A stretch of DNA of 64,000 bases from assembly GCA_037349315.1 (NCBI GenBank), contig JBAIAC010000019.1, positions 20,336,501 to 20,400,500 on the forward strand. Reading direction: 5' to 3'. The notes below the pieces were generated by a model. That model did no database searches, was not told where the DNA came from, and saw only the letters and a list, made by a program, of their open reading frames with translations. The translations under genes and the position numbers were made by a program. Origin of the DNA: Chelydra serpentina. Lineage: Eukaryota > Chordata > Testudines > Chelydridae. Shown here piece after piece: positions 1-11,703 of this stretch; positions within the stretch are counted from its first letter, which is position 1; each line of letters begins with the position of its first letter.

Positions 1-1180
1 ATCCTCACTAGTTCAGAGTGCTCACAGAGAGGTCAATTATTTTGGTGATATCTGTAGTTAGAGAGGCCTGCATGACTGTTGCAAAACCTGATGTCCTGTG
101 AGCTGCAGGATCCCTCTGCCTTCTTCTACTCTGTGCGTGTGGAAGAGATAAGAGACTCCTGGCAGTCATGGCCTCTTGGAGGGCTGAGGATCCTCTCGGT
201 TGGGAGGGAGAGTGAAAACCATGCAGCTGCCTCTTCATGAAGTCACCTTTAGTATAAGAGGAAGAGTGAAGAGCTGCGCTTCCAACTCAGCTCATTCTTC
301 TATGTGGAAGAGGGTGATTCCCTGGCTAAATTGGAGATCCCCTGGAAAAGAATTCCCAAATTCCAGGATCCATTTATTCTCAGACTGGATCTGGGGGAGA
401 ATAGGAGACACCATCTCATGCAGAGGCCTGGGATTCAGAAAAATCCAATTGTGACTTTATAGTAACAGGTAGGCCTAGGGATGGGAACAGCCTGGAGTTC
501 AGGTTGATGCTCCTATTCAAGTAAGGAGCCAAATATCAAGCAAATATCACCTCAATCTGATTACCAACCATGCTCCCATCCTTTGTGTACATATATAGTC
601 TTCAGAAGAACAGGAAAAAACATGGGCTTTTCTGGATACCTGGTGTCAGTGATTCTGGCCACTTGCTTATAGCTATTAGCGCTCTCTGTTTTTCATATTT
701 GTTGTAAAAAATCCTTATTTCATAACTCATGAAGCTACTTTTCAATTACTTTATTTTAATGAGTCAGAGAATTAACACAAGTCTTGCTTTTTAGTGCAAG
801 CCTATTCAAATTAAGCTTTCACAACTGAAAATTCTTGTTACATCTGCTACCGAAAATATTTTCAGTTATATTAGATTGTTCTTCAGATGAGTTCTGTAGA
901 TCTTTCAAATGTAAAATATAAGGTTTTTAGGAGTTTAACAACGGCACAAATCATTTAAAAACCATAATTGATCCTAATTCAAAAAGGAATTCAATGGACT
1001 ATGTTGTGCTAGCACAGTTGTTCAGTAAATTCTGTTTTAAACCCGATATAGTGGTTTAACTCCTGGTGAAAAAGGCACCTTCTAATTGTAATTAGTGAGA
1101 TTTCACTGGCCTAGACATTTATGAGAGTAGCTGTCCCATGAGCAGGGAGGGCAGGGGAGGGAATTAGAAACAAGATAACA
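1..1180. other. Unannotated single-copy-like sequence
   Basis: I see no recognisable gene, RNA gene or repeat family here. Short open frames exist on both strands but have no domain signature. The stretch may be intronic or intergenic. Confidence 0.4.
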
Positions 1181-1585
1181 GATTTTTAAGTTCTCTGACA
1201 CTGCTGAAACATCAAAAAATAGTTTTGGTTTTCCCTGAAAAAAATAAGATATTTTTTGGTAATCAAAAAGTTTTTTTAAAAAATCCATTCTTGGTCAACA
1301 AAAAGTTTGATTGGACCCAACACAAAATGTTTCATTTTGAAGCTTTTTAAGCCTTTGCATTTTTTAAAAAAAGAAGTAAAATTCTGAATGTAAAGTCTTT
1401 TTTTCAAAAAATTGAAATGTTTTGTTTCAAAAATGTTAAACTGAAATATTTTGATTTCGTAGGATTTTTTTTTCATGTTTTGACCAAAACAGTTCAGCAA
1501 ATTCAGAAATATTTGGTTGACCCAAGTTTCAATTTTCCAGAGAAACAAGTTTCAGATGAAATATTTCATCCAGCTCTATTAGAGG
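1181..1585. repeat. AT-rich foldback repeat (GAAACATTTCATTT family), copy 1
   Basis: The stretch is very AT-rich and built from short mutually inverted words such as caaaatgtttcattttgaa and gaaatgttttgtttcaaaa, with runs of A and T. Similar word content recurs near 18.3, 21.3, 23.1 and 55.8 kb, so I treat all five as one dispersed family. It is probably a non-autonomous palindromic DNA transposon. Boundaries are approximate and no target duplication was resolved. Confidence 0.5.
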
Positions 1586-4049
1586 TCTTAACACAGTGAG
1601 GTTGAACTCTATCACAGTAGTGTTACGATCTGCAGTACTGTGGTAATAGTTTTGCTACAGAGTATTGCAATGTGAGCTAGTTAGGAAGTGAAAAATGTAA
1701 AGAGAAACATATTTCTTGAGTCATCCATTTAGGCATCAGTTGTGGCACCATATAAAATATATCTTAGTTTTTACCTTGCCTTTGCACTGCCATGAAAAGA
1801 TAAAACTGTGTTTCCGTCCCCCCTACAAAAGTGGCAGTTAGATGTTTATCAGAACCATCATATTAAAAAAGAGTCATTTTTGTATATTCATGATAAAATG
1901 TGCAGATTAAAAAGGGATATATTAGTTGAACAGCAATTCCTGATTTCTGGAAAATCCATCCCACCTTTCTAGTCCATGATATCAATATTATTAGGTTTCT
2001 GTAAGGAAAATGTGTTTTTGCTACATTTTTTTAAAGAACAAAGAACCTTGAAATAAACAATACTGTGATATGACAGGAAGTTAGTCCTGTCCAGTTACCT
2101 GCTGAGTTCTGATATGACACTAGAGAGGGTTGCTCAGAGCAAATCAGGTGCTGCCTGTGGAGATGTTTTTGTTTGCAACATTTTCACACATATTTATTCA
2201 ATAAAGCTTTTGTTTTACTGACACTGGAAAACACTATACTGCATTATACTGTGATTTTTGAAGTGACAGTGCCAAGGGGACTACAGTAAAAGATCAGAAG
2301 GCAATTGAGGCTGAAAACTAAAGCTTTGTTATTGCTAAGTTAGTTTTGAACTAATGCTTAAGTTTTAGATTTATGTTAAAAAATCATGTCGGTATTGCAC
2401 TTCTTTATTAGTGAAGTGGTTCAGTTCAACTCTTTTTCTAAATAACTTGGGAACTGAAGGTCATTTCAGAGTTCTTTTTTTCTCTTTAAAAGAAACAAAC
2501 ACCAATCCCACCCACTATATTTGTGTAATATACACTACAATACTATGCAGAATTTATTTACTGCTTGTGCTTCCGCACAATATCTAAAGCTTTATGTATG
2601 ACTATACTGTGTTGCCAACAACAACTAAAAGTGATTGTTGCCAGAGCTTCAGTGACTTATTAGGAAGGTACAAATTGTGACAAGTTTTTCTCCCTAAATT
2701 TCTAGAGCCTGATATTACAGCCTCGAAACCCCATCTTAAAAATATATAATACAGAGACTTTGTTGGCTCCTCTGATGATACCACAGTAATAATCATCTTT
2801 GTAATGATATGTTGCTGAACAGAGACTAGCATTGTTCTGAGCATGCATAATGAAAGCGATTCTGATCTTCAGATTAGAGGATCTCTGTAGATCATCAGAT
2901 GAAAAAAGTTGGGATCCCTGGTTAAAAACTAGGGCTCAGATGCAGAGCAGCAGTAAGCGGGTACAATTCTACTAAATAAATGCAATTCTACCACCTTATG
3001 CCCATTCTTAATTTTGCCATTAGAAGTCTCTTAAAAATGAGTGCATCATGCCTAACGAGGAGCTGTTAGTTGCTTCCAGTGTATTCTTTTAACAAGTGTC
3101 ATATAAAGGCACAGGGTAGAAAGGAAGAGAAACCCATTGGTACTCCAACTCTGTAAGATAAAGAGATTTGCTGCTGGGGAAAGATCAAGAGGAGATAGCT
3201 GGAATATTTTGGGCACTTCTGAAGGAGATATGGAGACCATCTGGTGAAGAGGATGCTGCAAGGAAGAGTGCCAGGACAGAGATAAAAGTGAAGGCAAAGG
3301 AAATAGTGACTGGATAACATCAAAGAGCAGGGCTGACTATACAGAAGAGATGAAGAAAAAACCAACACAGGCAACTTGTGCTACAAATAGTGGCTTGGGG
3401 TGATGGATCCATATGATTCTGACAGAGGCTCGGGGGGAAGAGCTCAGTATTTTTGTTTCAGAAAAGGTTCCAGTAAAGTAGTGTTGATGTCTCTGGCATA
3501 GTTATAATTTAAAACAACTGGTGCAGCAGGAAAGGCTCTGGCTCATTTAGAAATACTGTCCTGGAGTTCTAATACAGACATTGTCGCTCCAACTGAATTG
3601 AACATGTAGAGGTGCCCAGAAGACTCTTTCACTCAATCACCATTTTCTTTTAAATAACTTTTAAGTTAGGAAACATTCCTATTGAACAGGTTCCTAAAGC
3701 TCATATTCTGGGGCAGTAATCAAGTGTTTTCCCCCCTGTGCTAAGCTAAAACTGAATCCAACTGAAAACAGGGATGTTTGTACTGTTGCTTCAGTTTCAC
3801 TGAAAGAAATCATTCTGGCCCAATTCCACTCCTCTGTGCAAAGTCTGAGGAATGGGCCTTTTGTCAAAGGAGTTCCAGTGAGGCATTGAGGATATTGAGT
3901 CTTCCCTCTTAGACTATGGAGCAGCAGGGCTTCTTGGGCCACTGTACCTACCAATGATGCTACTCACAACCCTATACAGAGGGATTGGCCAGCAGGTCTA
4001 TGTAGTTGCAAATGGACTGTTTACAATTATGCACATCTTCCTGACCCCT
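1586..4049. other. Unannotated non-coding sequence
   Basis: Nothing was recognised across about 2.4 kb. Open frames of 80-90 codons on the minus strand near 2.6-3.4 kb and 3.7-3.95 kb lack domains and conserved motifs and are treated as chance. Confidence 0.4.
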
Positions 4050-4848
4050 CAATATGCTTCAGTATGGTCTGAAGCAAATAGGATGAAATTCAATAAAGAC
4101 AAATGCAAAGTACTCCATTTAGGAACAATCAGTTGCACACATAGAAAATGGAAACTGACTGCCTAGGAAGGAGTACTGCGGAAAGAGATCTGGGGGTCAT
4201 AGTGGACTACAAGCTAAATATGAGTCAAAAGTGTAACGCTGTTGCAAAAAAAGTGAACATCCTTCTGGGATGCATTAGCAGGAGTGTTGTAAACAAGACA
4301 CGAAAAGTAATTCTTCCACACTGCTCTGCGCTGATTAGGCCTCAGCTGGAGTATTGTGTCTAGTTCTGGGCACTACATTTCAGGAAGGATATGGACAAAA
4401 TGGAGAGAGTCCAGAGAAGAGAGACAAAAATGATTAAAGGTCTAGAAAACATGACGTATGAGGGAAGATTGAAAAAAATGGGTTTGTTTAGTCTCGAAAA
4501 GAGAAGACAGAGAGGGGACATAACGGTTTTTAAGTATGTAAAAGTTTGTTACAAGGAGGAGGAAGAAAAATTATTTTCTTAACTCTGAGGATAGGACAAG
4601 ACGCAATGGGCTTAAATTACAGCAAGAGAGGTTTAGGTTGGACATTAGGAAAAACTTCCTAACTGTCAGGGTGGTTAAGCACTGGAATAAATTGCCTAGG
4701 GAGGTTGTGGAATTTCCATCATTGAATATTTTTAAGAGCAGGTTAGACAAACACCTGTCAGGAATGGTCTCGATAATACTTAGTCCTTCCATGAGTGCAG
4801 GGGACTGGAATAGATGACCTCTTGCGGTCCCTTCCAGTTCTATGATTC
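4050..4848 (+). mobile_element. CR1-type LINE, 5'-truncated 3' end
   Basis: This is the 3' part of a CR1 non-LTR retrotransposon. Three adjacent frames together read as the C-terminal end of the CR1 ORF2 protein: MKFNKDKCKVLHLG at about 4084-4125, DLGVIVDYKLNMSQ at about 4190-4231, RPQLEYCV just before 4363, and MERVQRRETKMIKGLE followed by LFSLEKRRQRGD up to 4582. The copy is broken by a frame change near 4150 and stops near 4363 and 4580. It ends at the family's typical tail, ttccagttctatgattc at 4832-4848. CR1 elements usually truncate at the 5' end, as here; the exact 5' boundary is uncertain because the first 100 bases do not match well. Recognition is from memory of the family. Confidence 0.88.
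4075..4582 (+). pseudogene. Remnant of CR1 ORF2 reverse-transcriptase C-terminal region
   Basis: The decayed coding sequence lies inside the CR1 fragment. The recognisable protein words are MKFNKDKCKVLHLG, DLGVIVDYKLNMSQ, ILGC-like (LLGCISRS), SALIRPQLEYCV, RVQRRETKMIKGLE and GLFSLEKRRQRGDI. These lie after the catalytic FADD block in CR1 proteins, so the catalytic domain itself is absent. The three pieces are in different frames or separated by stops, so no functional product is possible. Downstream, to 4740, the other frame still shows the 3' non-coding part conserved in the family. Confidence 0.85.
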
Positions 4849-6064
4849 AGGCTTATTGAGTTCCCTGCAGAACAGTGCTGTGTGGTGTGCAGCCCCTGTG
4901 TGAATTTTCTGTATTCTGCAGCAGCTGCATTTCCTTTTGAGATGTATGTACCTGTGGAGAAGGGTTCAGGATTTTGGCTGATCATTAAAGTAATCTCTTG
5001 GTTTTATTTTACCAATTTTTTTCTTAGATGCTAAAAGTAATTTTAAATGGTGTGTTTACCATTGATTAAAGATATAACGATATAAAAGTCACGTAATAAG
5101 GAATAGCAGTAATAACAATTGGAGATGGCTGACATTTACATTCCCCATTGTTTTTATTTTACTATTAGTTTTTCTCACATTTTAAGTCTTGTTTTATCTG
5201 AAGAAGGAAAACATTCCAATGCTCTGATATAAACAAGAGCTACTGAAATAATTGTAGCATTAAGTAGGGATATGTGCTGGAAATGGCTATATTTATTGGT
5301 AGGGTCATTATTCCATCAAATGAATTTGAAAACCTTTTTGAAGTTATTTGGTGTTGTGAGTGCTTTATTTGACATGCCTCTCACTTTTCTCGGCATGAAG
5401 ATTCTGCCCAAAAGGTCTTGAAATGCATGTTTTGGCAATTTGTAGTATTTGGCCTTGGATATATCATGTGGCCAGATGTATATTTTCTAATATATTGAAA
5501 TAAACATAACTGATTTCTTAAGAATATTAATCATATTCCAGGTTGTTCCCCTAGAGTTTCAATGTGTATATACTCCCAGGCTGTGATCTGTACTGCAATG
5601 ATAAAATAGACAGAATTACTGTTCTGCACAACTCTAGTATTTTTATAAGAGGCATTGATGTGGCCTGATTTTCAGAGATGCTGAGCAACTACAGTTCTCA
5701 TTTCTTCTAATAGTGCCTCAAGAAATGCTCAGTGCCTCAAGAAATTAAGTCCCACACATATTTCTGTTAACGTTTAGGGAAAATCTGTGGGAGAACCTTG
5801 TAATTTTGATTTTGTAGGATTCTTTTTAGGGTTGTGTTAGAGTTTGAGTTCCGCAAACCATGTTTCAATGGGAAGTGGACATCGAAACTTAGAGGTGATC
5901 ACTGATTTCAAACTACTGTTTTTCAACTAAATATGAACCTGAGCTGCAAATTTGGATCCATATTCAGATCTATAGTTGAACTTCCACTTAGTTTAGGCAT
6001 ATTTGGATCCAGCATTTCAGGTCAGGTCATTATAGACTTAGTCATCTACTGTAAGGATTTCGAG
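4849..6064. other. Unannotated non-coding sequence
   Basis: No gene was seen. A short patch at about 5930-6015 has two widely spaced tttggatcca words that recall a dispersed reptile repeat, but too little is left to name it. Confidence 0.35.
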
Positions 6065-6221
6065 CAGTGGTGGGCAACCTGTGGCTCGTCAGGGTAATCC
6101 GCTGGCAGGCTGCCAGACAGTTTATTTACATTTGCACGGCTGCCTGCAGCTCCCAGTGGCCGCAGTTCACTGTTCCCAGCCAATGGGAGCTGCGGGAAGT
6201 GGTGCAGGCCACAGGGACATG
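6065..6221 (+). mobile_element. Non-autonomous hAT element, 3'-truncated
   Basis: It starts with cagtggtgggcaacctgtgg, the terminal inverted repeat of a very abundant hAT (Charlie-like) family. It continues through that family's body, including ccaatgggagctgcgggaag at 6180-6199, and stops abruptly near 6221. The mirror-image second half and the right terminal repeat are missing, so no target duplication can be checked. It lies about 45 bp upstream of the LINE insertion. Confidence 0.7.
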
Positions 6222-6255
6222 TTTCTAACTTCAGATACAGAAATGATACATACAT

Positions 6256-6266
6256 ACAAGATGTAT
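6256..6266 (+). repeat. Candidate left target-site duplication of the LINE
   Basis: acaagatgtat here matches acaagatggat at 10123-10133 with one mismatch. The pair brackets the LINE on both sides, as expected for target-primed insertion. Confidence 0.55.
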
Positions 6267-6810
6267 GTATCCGGGTAGGTGGGGCTCGTTAGCCTTGGAA
6301 GGCAGTCCACCTAGGAGAAGAAAAACTCTGATTTAAAACCTCTGCTGCCTTGTGGCAATACCCACTCATGGGAAAGGCTAAGGGAGTCAACCCTGAAACC
6401 AAATCCGGTGTTGGAGTCCCGATGGCGGTCTGACATTGTCCTCAACATCATTCCGGCAACTCCTGCGACGCCACTGGTGCCAAGTTGTATCAACATTATC
6501 TTTCCCTTGGATCCATCAGAGGGGGGTTCTGCTGCATGGGCAACAGCTGTTCCTCCATATCACCCTGCCCTGGCTTGCGCCCTGGAGAGGACACTCCAGC
6601 TTCGCCTCACAGCGTCGATACAACACGGGAAGCAACAGTTTACTGGTTATAAGCCTCCTGCTCAATTGGCGTAGAGCTGGCACCAGGGGTTGCTTCCGAC
6701 GGTGGAAGGGATCACCACGTCTCACTGGACAACTATCGCCCGCCTCAAGCTGGGCAGCCCCCAGCCAATAAGGTGTTGTCCCGCCACAGTTCACCTGCTT
6801 CACTGGGTGC
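6267..6810 (+). other. 5' leader of the LINE
   Basis: The sequence is higher in GC and CpG than the surroundings, as expected of a LINE leader that carries an internal promoter. Overlapping open frames on both strands (6408-6771 and 6516-6932) have no domain I recognise, so I do not call an ORF1 protein. Promoter activity is inference. Confidence 0.55.
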
Positions 6811-7452
6811 GTGGGGCTTAGTGTACGTGAGTACCCGATAAGTGGACTGCGAACCATGCACCAGGCAACTACAAAAGAAAACCAACATAAGAAACCAGCC
6901 CTCAAGTTAGGATGCTGGAATGTACGGACCATGACAACTGGCCTATCACAAGACTTTCAAGCAATCAGCGATGTTCGGAAGACTGCAGTCATCAGCGATG
7001 AGCTAGCAGGACTTCAAATCGACATAGTCGCATTGCAGGAGACACGGCTGCCAGACGCTGGGACTCTCAGGGAAAAGAACTATACATTCTTCTGGCAAGG
7101 GAAGAGTGCCGAAGAAATCCGAGAGTGTGGTGTTGGATTTGCCGTAAGAAATTCTTTACTGGGGATGGTGGAACCTGGTCAACAAGGAACTGAAAGACTG
7201 TTATCACTCCGACTCCACACATCCACTGGACCCGTCAACCTGATCAGCGTGTATGCACCAACACTCAGCGCCACCAGGGATACCAAGGACGAGTTCTACG
7301 ACCAGTTAGACACGATCATCAGGAGTATCCCTAAAGAAGAGCACTTGATACTACTGGGTGACTTCAATGCCAGAGTGGGCACTCACCACGACTTTTGGCC
7401 AACCTGTCTTGGAAAGTTTGGCATTGGAGAAATGAATGAGAATGGACAATGA
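6811..7452 (+). pseudogene. LINE polyprotein, part 1: AP-like endonuclease domain
   Basis: This 213-residue frame carries the endonuclease that nicks target DNA to prime reverse transcription. The start at 6811 is only the first ATG in frame. Motifs seen are the N-terminal WNVRTM block with its Asn (6916-6933), QETR with the metal-binding Glu (7036-7047), the VYAPT block near 7250, and GDFNARVG (7357-7380). The frame ends at a TGA at 7450-7452 just after NENGQ. Sequence after it in the same frame still reads as family-like protein up to about 7515, so the stop is a point lesion, plausibly CGA to TGA by CpG decay. The last catalytic block, SDH, is in the next segment in another frame, so this domain is split and non-functional in this copy. 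Confidence 0.85.
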
Positions 7453-7520
7453 CTTCTGGAACTGTGCTCGTACCATGACCTCAGCATCACCAACTCATTC
7501 TTCCAGACAAAGCCTCAACA

Positions 7521-8861
7521 GTGTCCTGGAGACACCCTCGCTCCATGCACTGGCACCAACTCGACCTAATCATCATCAGGCGGTCTCCCTTCAAGTGCGT
7601 CCTGCTTACTTGCACCTTCCACAGTGCTGACTGTGACAGTGATCATTCGCTGGTGTGCAGCAAGATGAAGCTACAGCCAAAGAAGATTCATTGCTCTAGG
7701 CCAGAGGGCAAACCCCGCATTGATGTGAACAAGACCGCACACCCAGACAAGTCAGAGAAATTTACCCATGAGCTCTCCGAAGTGCTGAACTGCATGCCTC
7801 CCGGTGGCTGCGCCAAAGAGAGATGGGACCACATCAGAGACGCAGTACACAGCACAGCCATGAAAGTTTTTGGAAAGAAACGAAAAATGAACAATGGCTG
7901 GTTTGAGGCCAACTCTGCCACACTCACTCCAGCCATTGAAGAACGCTGCACTGTTCACCTGGAGTATAAGCGTTCCCCCAGTCATAGGACTCTACAAGAG
8001 TATCGATTTGCCAGGAGCAAAGTACAGAGACTAGCTCGACAGTGTGCAAATGATTACTGGCTCCAGCTCTGCCGGAGCATTCAACTATCTGATGACACTG
8101 GAAACATCAGGGGAATGTATGATGGCATCAAGAAGGCCATGGGACCCACAAAGAAGTGGAGAGTGTCACTAAAGTCTGCAACAGGCGAAAACATCCAGGA
8201 GAAGAGCAAGCAGATGGATAGATGGGTGGAGCACTACTCTGAAGTGTACTCCAGGCAAAACATCGTCACCGAAGCTGCCCTCAATACCGTGGATGGTTTT
8301 CCCATTGAAACTGAGCTGGACGAGAAGCCCACCATGGAAGAACTGAAGAAAGTCATTGAGAGCTTGTCCACAGGAAAGGCTCCAGGAAAGGATGGCATCC
8401 CACCAGAAGTTATCAAGTGTGGCATCAATGTCCTCCTAGAACACCTCCATGACCTCCTTTGTCAGTGCTGGGATGAAGGTGCAGTACCTCAGGATATGAG
8501 AGACTCCAACGTCGTGACCCTCTACAAGAACAAGGGTGATAGAAGCGACTGCAACAACTACAGAGGCATATCGCTCCTGAGTGTTGTGGGTAAAGTCTTC
8601 GCACGCGTGATCCTGAACAGACTGCAGAAGCTTGCTGACAGAGTTTACCCAGAGTCACAGTGCGGGTTCCAAGCAGGGAGATCCACAACCAACATGGTTT
8701 TCTCCTTAAGGCAGCTGCAAGAGAAATGCAGAGAACAGCATAAGCCGCTACTCCTTGCCTTCATAGACCTGACCAAAGCTTTCGACCTTGTGAACAGAGA
8801 TGGGCTGTTCAAGATCCTGGCAAAGACTGGCTGCCCACCGAAGCTGCTGAGCGTGATCTAG
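7521..8861 (+). pseudogene. LINE polyprotein, part 2: end of endonuclease and start of reverse transcriptase
   Basis: This frame is shifted relative to the endonuclease frame, with the break near 7516, probably a small deletion. Near its start is DSDHSLV (SDH at 7638-7646), the catalytic histidine block that closes the endonuclease fold. A linker with basic patches follows, then reverse transcriptase blocks: GKDGIPPEV near 8388, YRGISLLSVVGKVFARVILN near 8560-8620, QCGFQAGRSTTN near 8660-8695, and FIDLTKAFD with the first catalytic Asp at 8760-8786. A TAG at 8859-8861 ends it. The next segment continues in the same frame directly beyond the TAG, so this is a nonsense change and not a real C-terminus. 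Confidence 0.87.
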
Positions 8862-10061
8862 TCTTTTCACGACAACATGAAAGGCACAGTATTGTATGAT
8901 GGCTCGTCCTCCGATGCCTTCGATATCCACAGTGGAGTAAAACAAGGCTGCGTTCTCGCTCCCACGCTCTTCGGCATCTTCTTCGCAGCGTTGCTGAAAC
9001 GTGCCTTTGGAAATTCCACGGAGGGAGTCTATCTCCACACCCGGTCTGACGGGAGACTTTTCAATCTGGCTCGACTAAAGGCCAAAAGCAAGGTACGGGA
9101 GGCAACAATAAGAGACATGCTGTTTGCAGACGACGCTGCCCTGGCCACCCACACAGAAACCGATCTCCAGTGTCTGATTGACCACTTTTCCAGAGCTTGC
9201 GAAGAGTTCAGGTTGGCAATCAGTCTTCAGAAGACCAAAGTTATGGCCCAGGATGCGGAACATCCAAGCATTGCCATCAATGACTATGTGCTAGAGGAGG
9301 TCAGTCAGTTCACCTACCTCGGATCTACCATCACGGACAACCTCTCACTGGACCCTGAGATCAACCATAGAATCGGCAAGGCCTTCACAATTTTGGCCAG
9401 TTTGTCACAGAGAGTGTGGAACAACAACATGCTGACCATCAACACAAAGGTCGCTGTGTACCGTGCATGTGTGCTAAACACTCTTCTCTACGCCAGTGAA
9501 ACTTGGACCCCCTATGTTTCGCAAGAAAAGAGACTGAATGCCTTCCACATGCGCTGCCTCCGTCGCATACTCGGGATCACTTGGAGTGATCGAATAATGA
9601 ACAACGAGGTGCTGGAACGTGCCAAGATCTCCAGCATGTTCACTCTCCTCCGTCAACGCCGCCTCAGATGGCTTGGCCATCTAAGTCGCATAGAAGATGG
9701 ACGGATCCCCAAAGACCTGTTGTATGCCGAACTTGCCTCCAGAAACAGAGCTACAGGACGGCCCCACCTTCGCTTCAAGGATGTCTGTAAGAGGGACCTG
9801 AAGACTGTTCAAATCGACATCAACAGCTGGGAAGAGCTCGCCCAGGGCAGATGCAGATGGAGACATGCTCTGACTACTGGATTGAAAACTGGTGAAGACA
9901 AGCTGCGGCAGCTTGCCGAGGAAAAGCGGGTTCAACGAAAAAGGAAGCAGCGGCTCCAACCCACAGCTGACGCCGCCTTCAAATGCAGCAAATGCAATCG
10001 ATACTGCCACTCTCGTGTGGGGCTCTACAGCCACAACAGACGCTGCACAACCATCAACTAA
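8862..10061 (+). pseudogene. LINE polyprotein, part 3: RT catalytic core, C-terminal region and C2HC finger
   Basis: The frame is the same as the preceding segment, with the first in-frame ATG at 8877. It carries GVKQGCVLAPTLF (about 8935-8973) and the catalytic FADD at 9122-9133, preceded by MLF. FTYLGSTIT follows near 9310, then the conserved post-RT region with WNNNMLTINTK, LLYASETWTPY and RQRRLRWLGHLSRI near 9650-9690. A basic stretch near 9900-9950 precedes a C-terminal finger with Cys codons at 9984 and 9993, His at 10032 and Cys at 10044 (CxxC, 12, His, 3, Cys). The fingers of this group are thought to bind nucleic acid. The stop is at 10059-10061. No lesion is seen within this segment. 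Confidence 0.88.
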
Positions 10062-10122
10062 ACATTCCCCATGGGCACATATCCATCGTCTCTCGAGACT
10101 AACGGACGCCAACAACAATCCA
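10062..10122 (+). other. 3' leader of the LINE
   Basis: About 60 bases follow the stop, with the family-typical word atcgtctctcgagac at 10085-10099 and then a CAA-rich end. Short simple-repeat 3' ends in place of poly(A) are typical of RTE-like LINEs. Confidence 0.6.
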
Positions 10123-10133
10123 ACAAGATGGAT
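10123..10133 (+). repeat. Candidate right target-site duplication of the LINE
   Basis: acaagatggat pairs with acaagatgtat at 6256-6266. Confidence 0.55.
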
Positions 10134-11630
10134 AATCACATTCAGGAAATCATAACCTTTCCAATGATATCCTACATGAGCCATCTTGCATAAAGTATAT
10201 CTTACCTATGCCATATTCATATTTTAAGCGTATTTTTATGAAGCATGTGGAGTGTCACGACAGAGACGTTGGAAGGTAGTCACAAAAAATGGAACACTTT
10301 GGCGAATCAGCGATATTGCAGACTGATGAAAAGGTTTCAAGACATTTCTGTGAATTGGTCTACCACTAAAATCACTTCTCTCCCCTTCATCCATAAACCT
10401 CTAAGCTGTGCATGAGAGAGACATGTATTGTGAATATAGGGCTGGTGATAAGCTCCTAGTTCCATAAAAAGTCCAGTTGAAAAAGTCACTGAACTATCCA
10501 TTGCCTAGGAAACAGTATTTTCTGAGCCCATATAGGTATATTGAATTTAATACAGCAGGTAGAGAGCACTATAAAACAATTTCCATTTGAATTAATTAAA
10601 TTTCAGGAGAAAAGTAACTTCCTGTCCAAACTACCCTTAAGACAGTCTTTTGTGGGGCAAGGAAAAAACCTTTAGAGAAGTTATTGGCTGCTTGGATTAT
10701 TCTAAAAGAAAAATTTGGAAAAGTGCCTGGCTTGAATTTATATTCCCTTTGTGATCCATCAAAAAGAATTCATCTCCTATTCAAATGTCTAGTCAATATG
10801 TTAGTCAGATCAAATACCACTAATAAGATGCTAAAAATGCTTCTGAGGAACAGGGGGATTTCTTTAACAAGCCATAAAGTGCTTTTTAATCCATTTCTGA
10901 CTTGTTACAGTCTTTGTGATTCCCATAGATTGTTACATCATGACACAGTTCAGTCCTCTATGTGGAGGGAATCATTTGGGGTGTAAATCAAGGGCAGTGT
11001 ATAGATAACTTTCTCCAATTGCTCCCAAAGCCAACATGCTCCTGTGTGAACCTTCCTACCTTTCTATCCAAATGTTTTAAGAGTCTGGTTCTTGGGGTTA
11101 TTTTGACCTGGCAAAGTTCCATTGGGAAAATAATGGGAAGCTGTCTAAGAATTATATGTTCCATTATAAATTATGTTGTAAGTAAAACGATAGGCCTTCT
11201 TTGTGTATCACAGGACAATGAGGACTGTTGAAGTTAACCAGTGGTACTGGTACCCTCAGGCTTGGAGAATTTGGCCTCTGAATCTTTTTCACAATAATGT
11301 TAATATTTTAATACATACTGATTCAACATTTTATGTAATATCATAGACTGGTGAGGCATTCCCTTCTCAGGCATAACTTTCATCAACTTCCATAGGATTG
11401 GGCCCAAGGAAGTAGTAGTTTTTCTTGAATATATGTCTGATAAGGGAAGGTGATTGGGTGAGGATGCTGGGGGGAAGTGGATGGTGAGATTCTGTAGCTG
11501 AGAATACATACATTATTAGTCACTGCAGCAAAGAAAAGTCAGAAATAAAACAAGAGAATCTGAAAAATTAAGCAGCAGATGCCAAAATAACAAGAATTAA
11601 TACTAAAGAACTGCTTATCTGAATATCCAA
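10134..11630. other. Unannotated non-coding sequence
   Basis: No recognised gene or repeat. Frames at 10684-10986 and 10962-11231 have no signature. Confidence 0.35.
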
Positions 11631-11703
11631 GGTGAAATTCTGGTCCCATTGAAATAAATGACAAAATTCCCATTGACTTCAATGGAGTCAGGATTTTAAC
11701 ACC
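11631..11703. mobile_element. Short palindromic MITE-like repeat
   Basis: The left end ggtgaaattctggtcccatt and the right end aatggagtcaggattttaac are near-complementary, with cattgacttcaatgg in the centre. This foldback type is abundant in turtles. It is about 73 bp; no duplication was resolved. Confidence 0.6.

Larger units (their letters stand above)
6267..10122 (+). mobile_element. Near full-length RTE-like (CFDP2-like) APE-type LINE
   Basis: This non-LTR retrotransposon of about 3.86 kb is the largest coding-like unit in the window. In order it has a GC-richer 5' leader (6267-6810), an apurinic/apyrimidinic-type endonuclease, a reverse transcriptase, a long C-terminal region and a C2HC finger ending at 10061. 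A short 3' leader ends in CAA-rich sequence near 10108-10122. The domain order and C-terminal finger match proteins often annotated as craniofacial development protein 2-like, which are really LINE polyproteins of the RTE-like group; exact clade is uncertain. It is young enough that only three disabling lesions are seen: a TGA at 7450-7452, a frameshift near 7516 and a TAG at 8859-8861. A probable 11-bp duplication flanks it. Confidence 0.88.

Noticed and set aside
6408..6932. Overlapping frames of 88-138 codons in the LINE leader as a possible ORF1 protein
   Set aside because: No coiled coil, RNA-binding or zinc motif is visible, and frames on both strands are equally long, which fits stop-poor GC-rich leader sequence.
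7688..7985. Minus-strand frames of 77-87 codons
   Set aside because: Antisense to the LINE coding sequence with no independent support.
9681..10184. 167-codon minus-strand frame
   Set aside because: It is the antisense shadow of the LINE C-terminal coding region.
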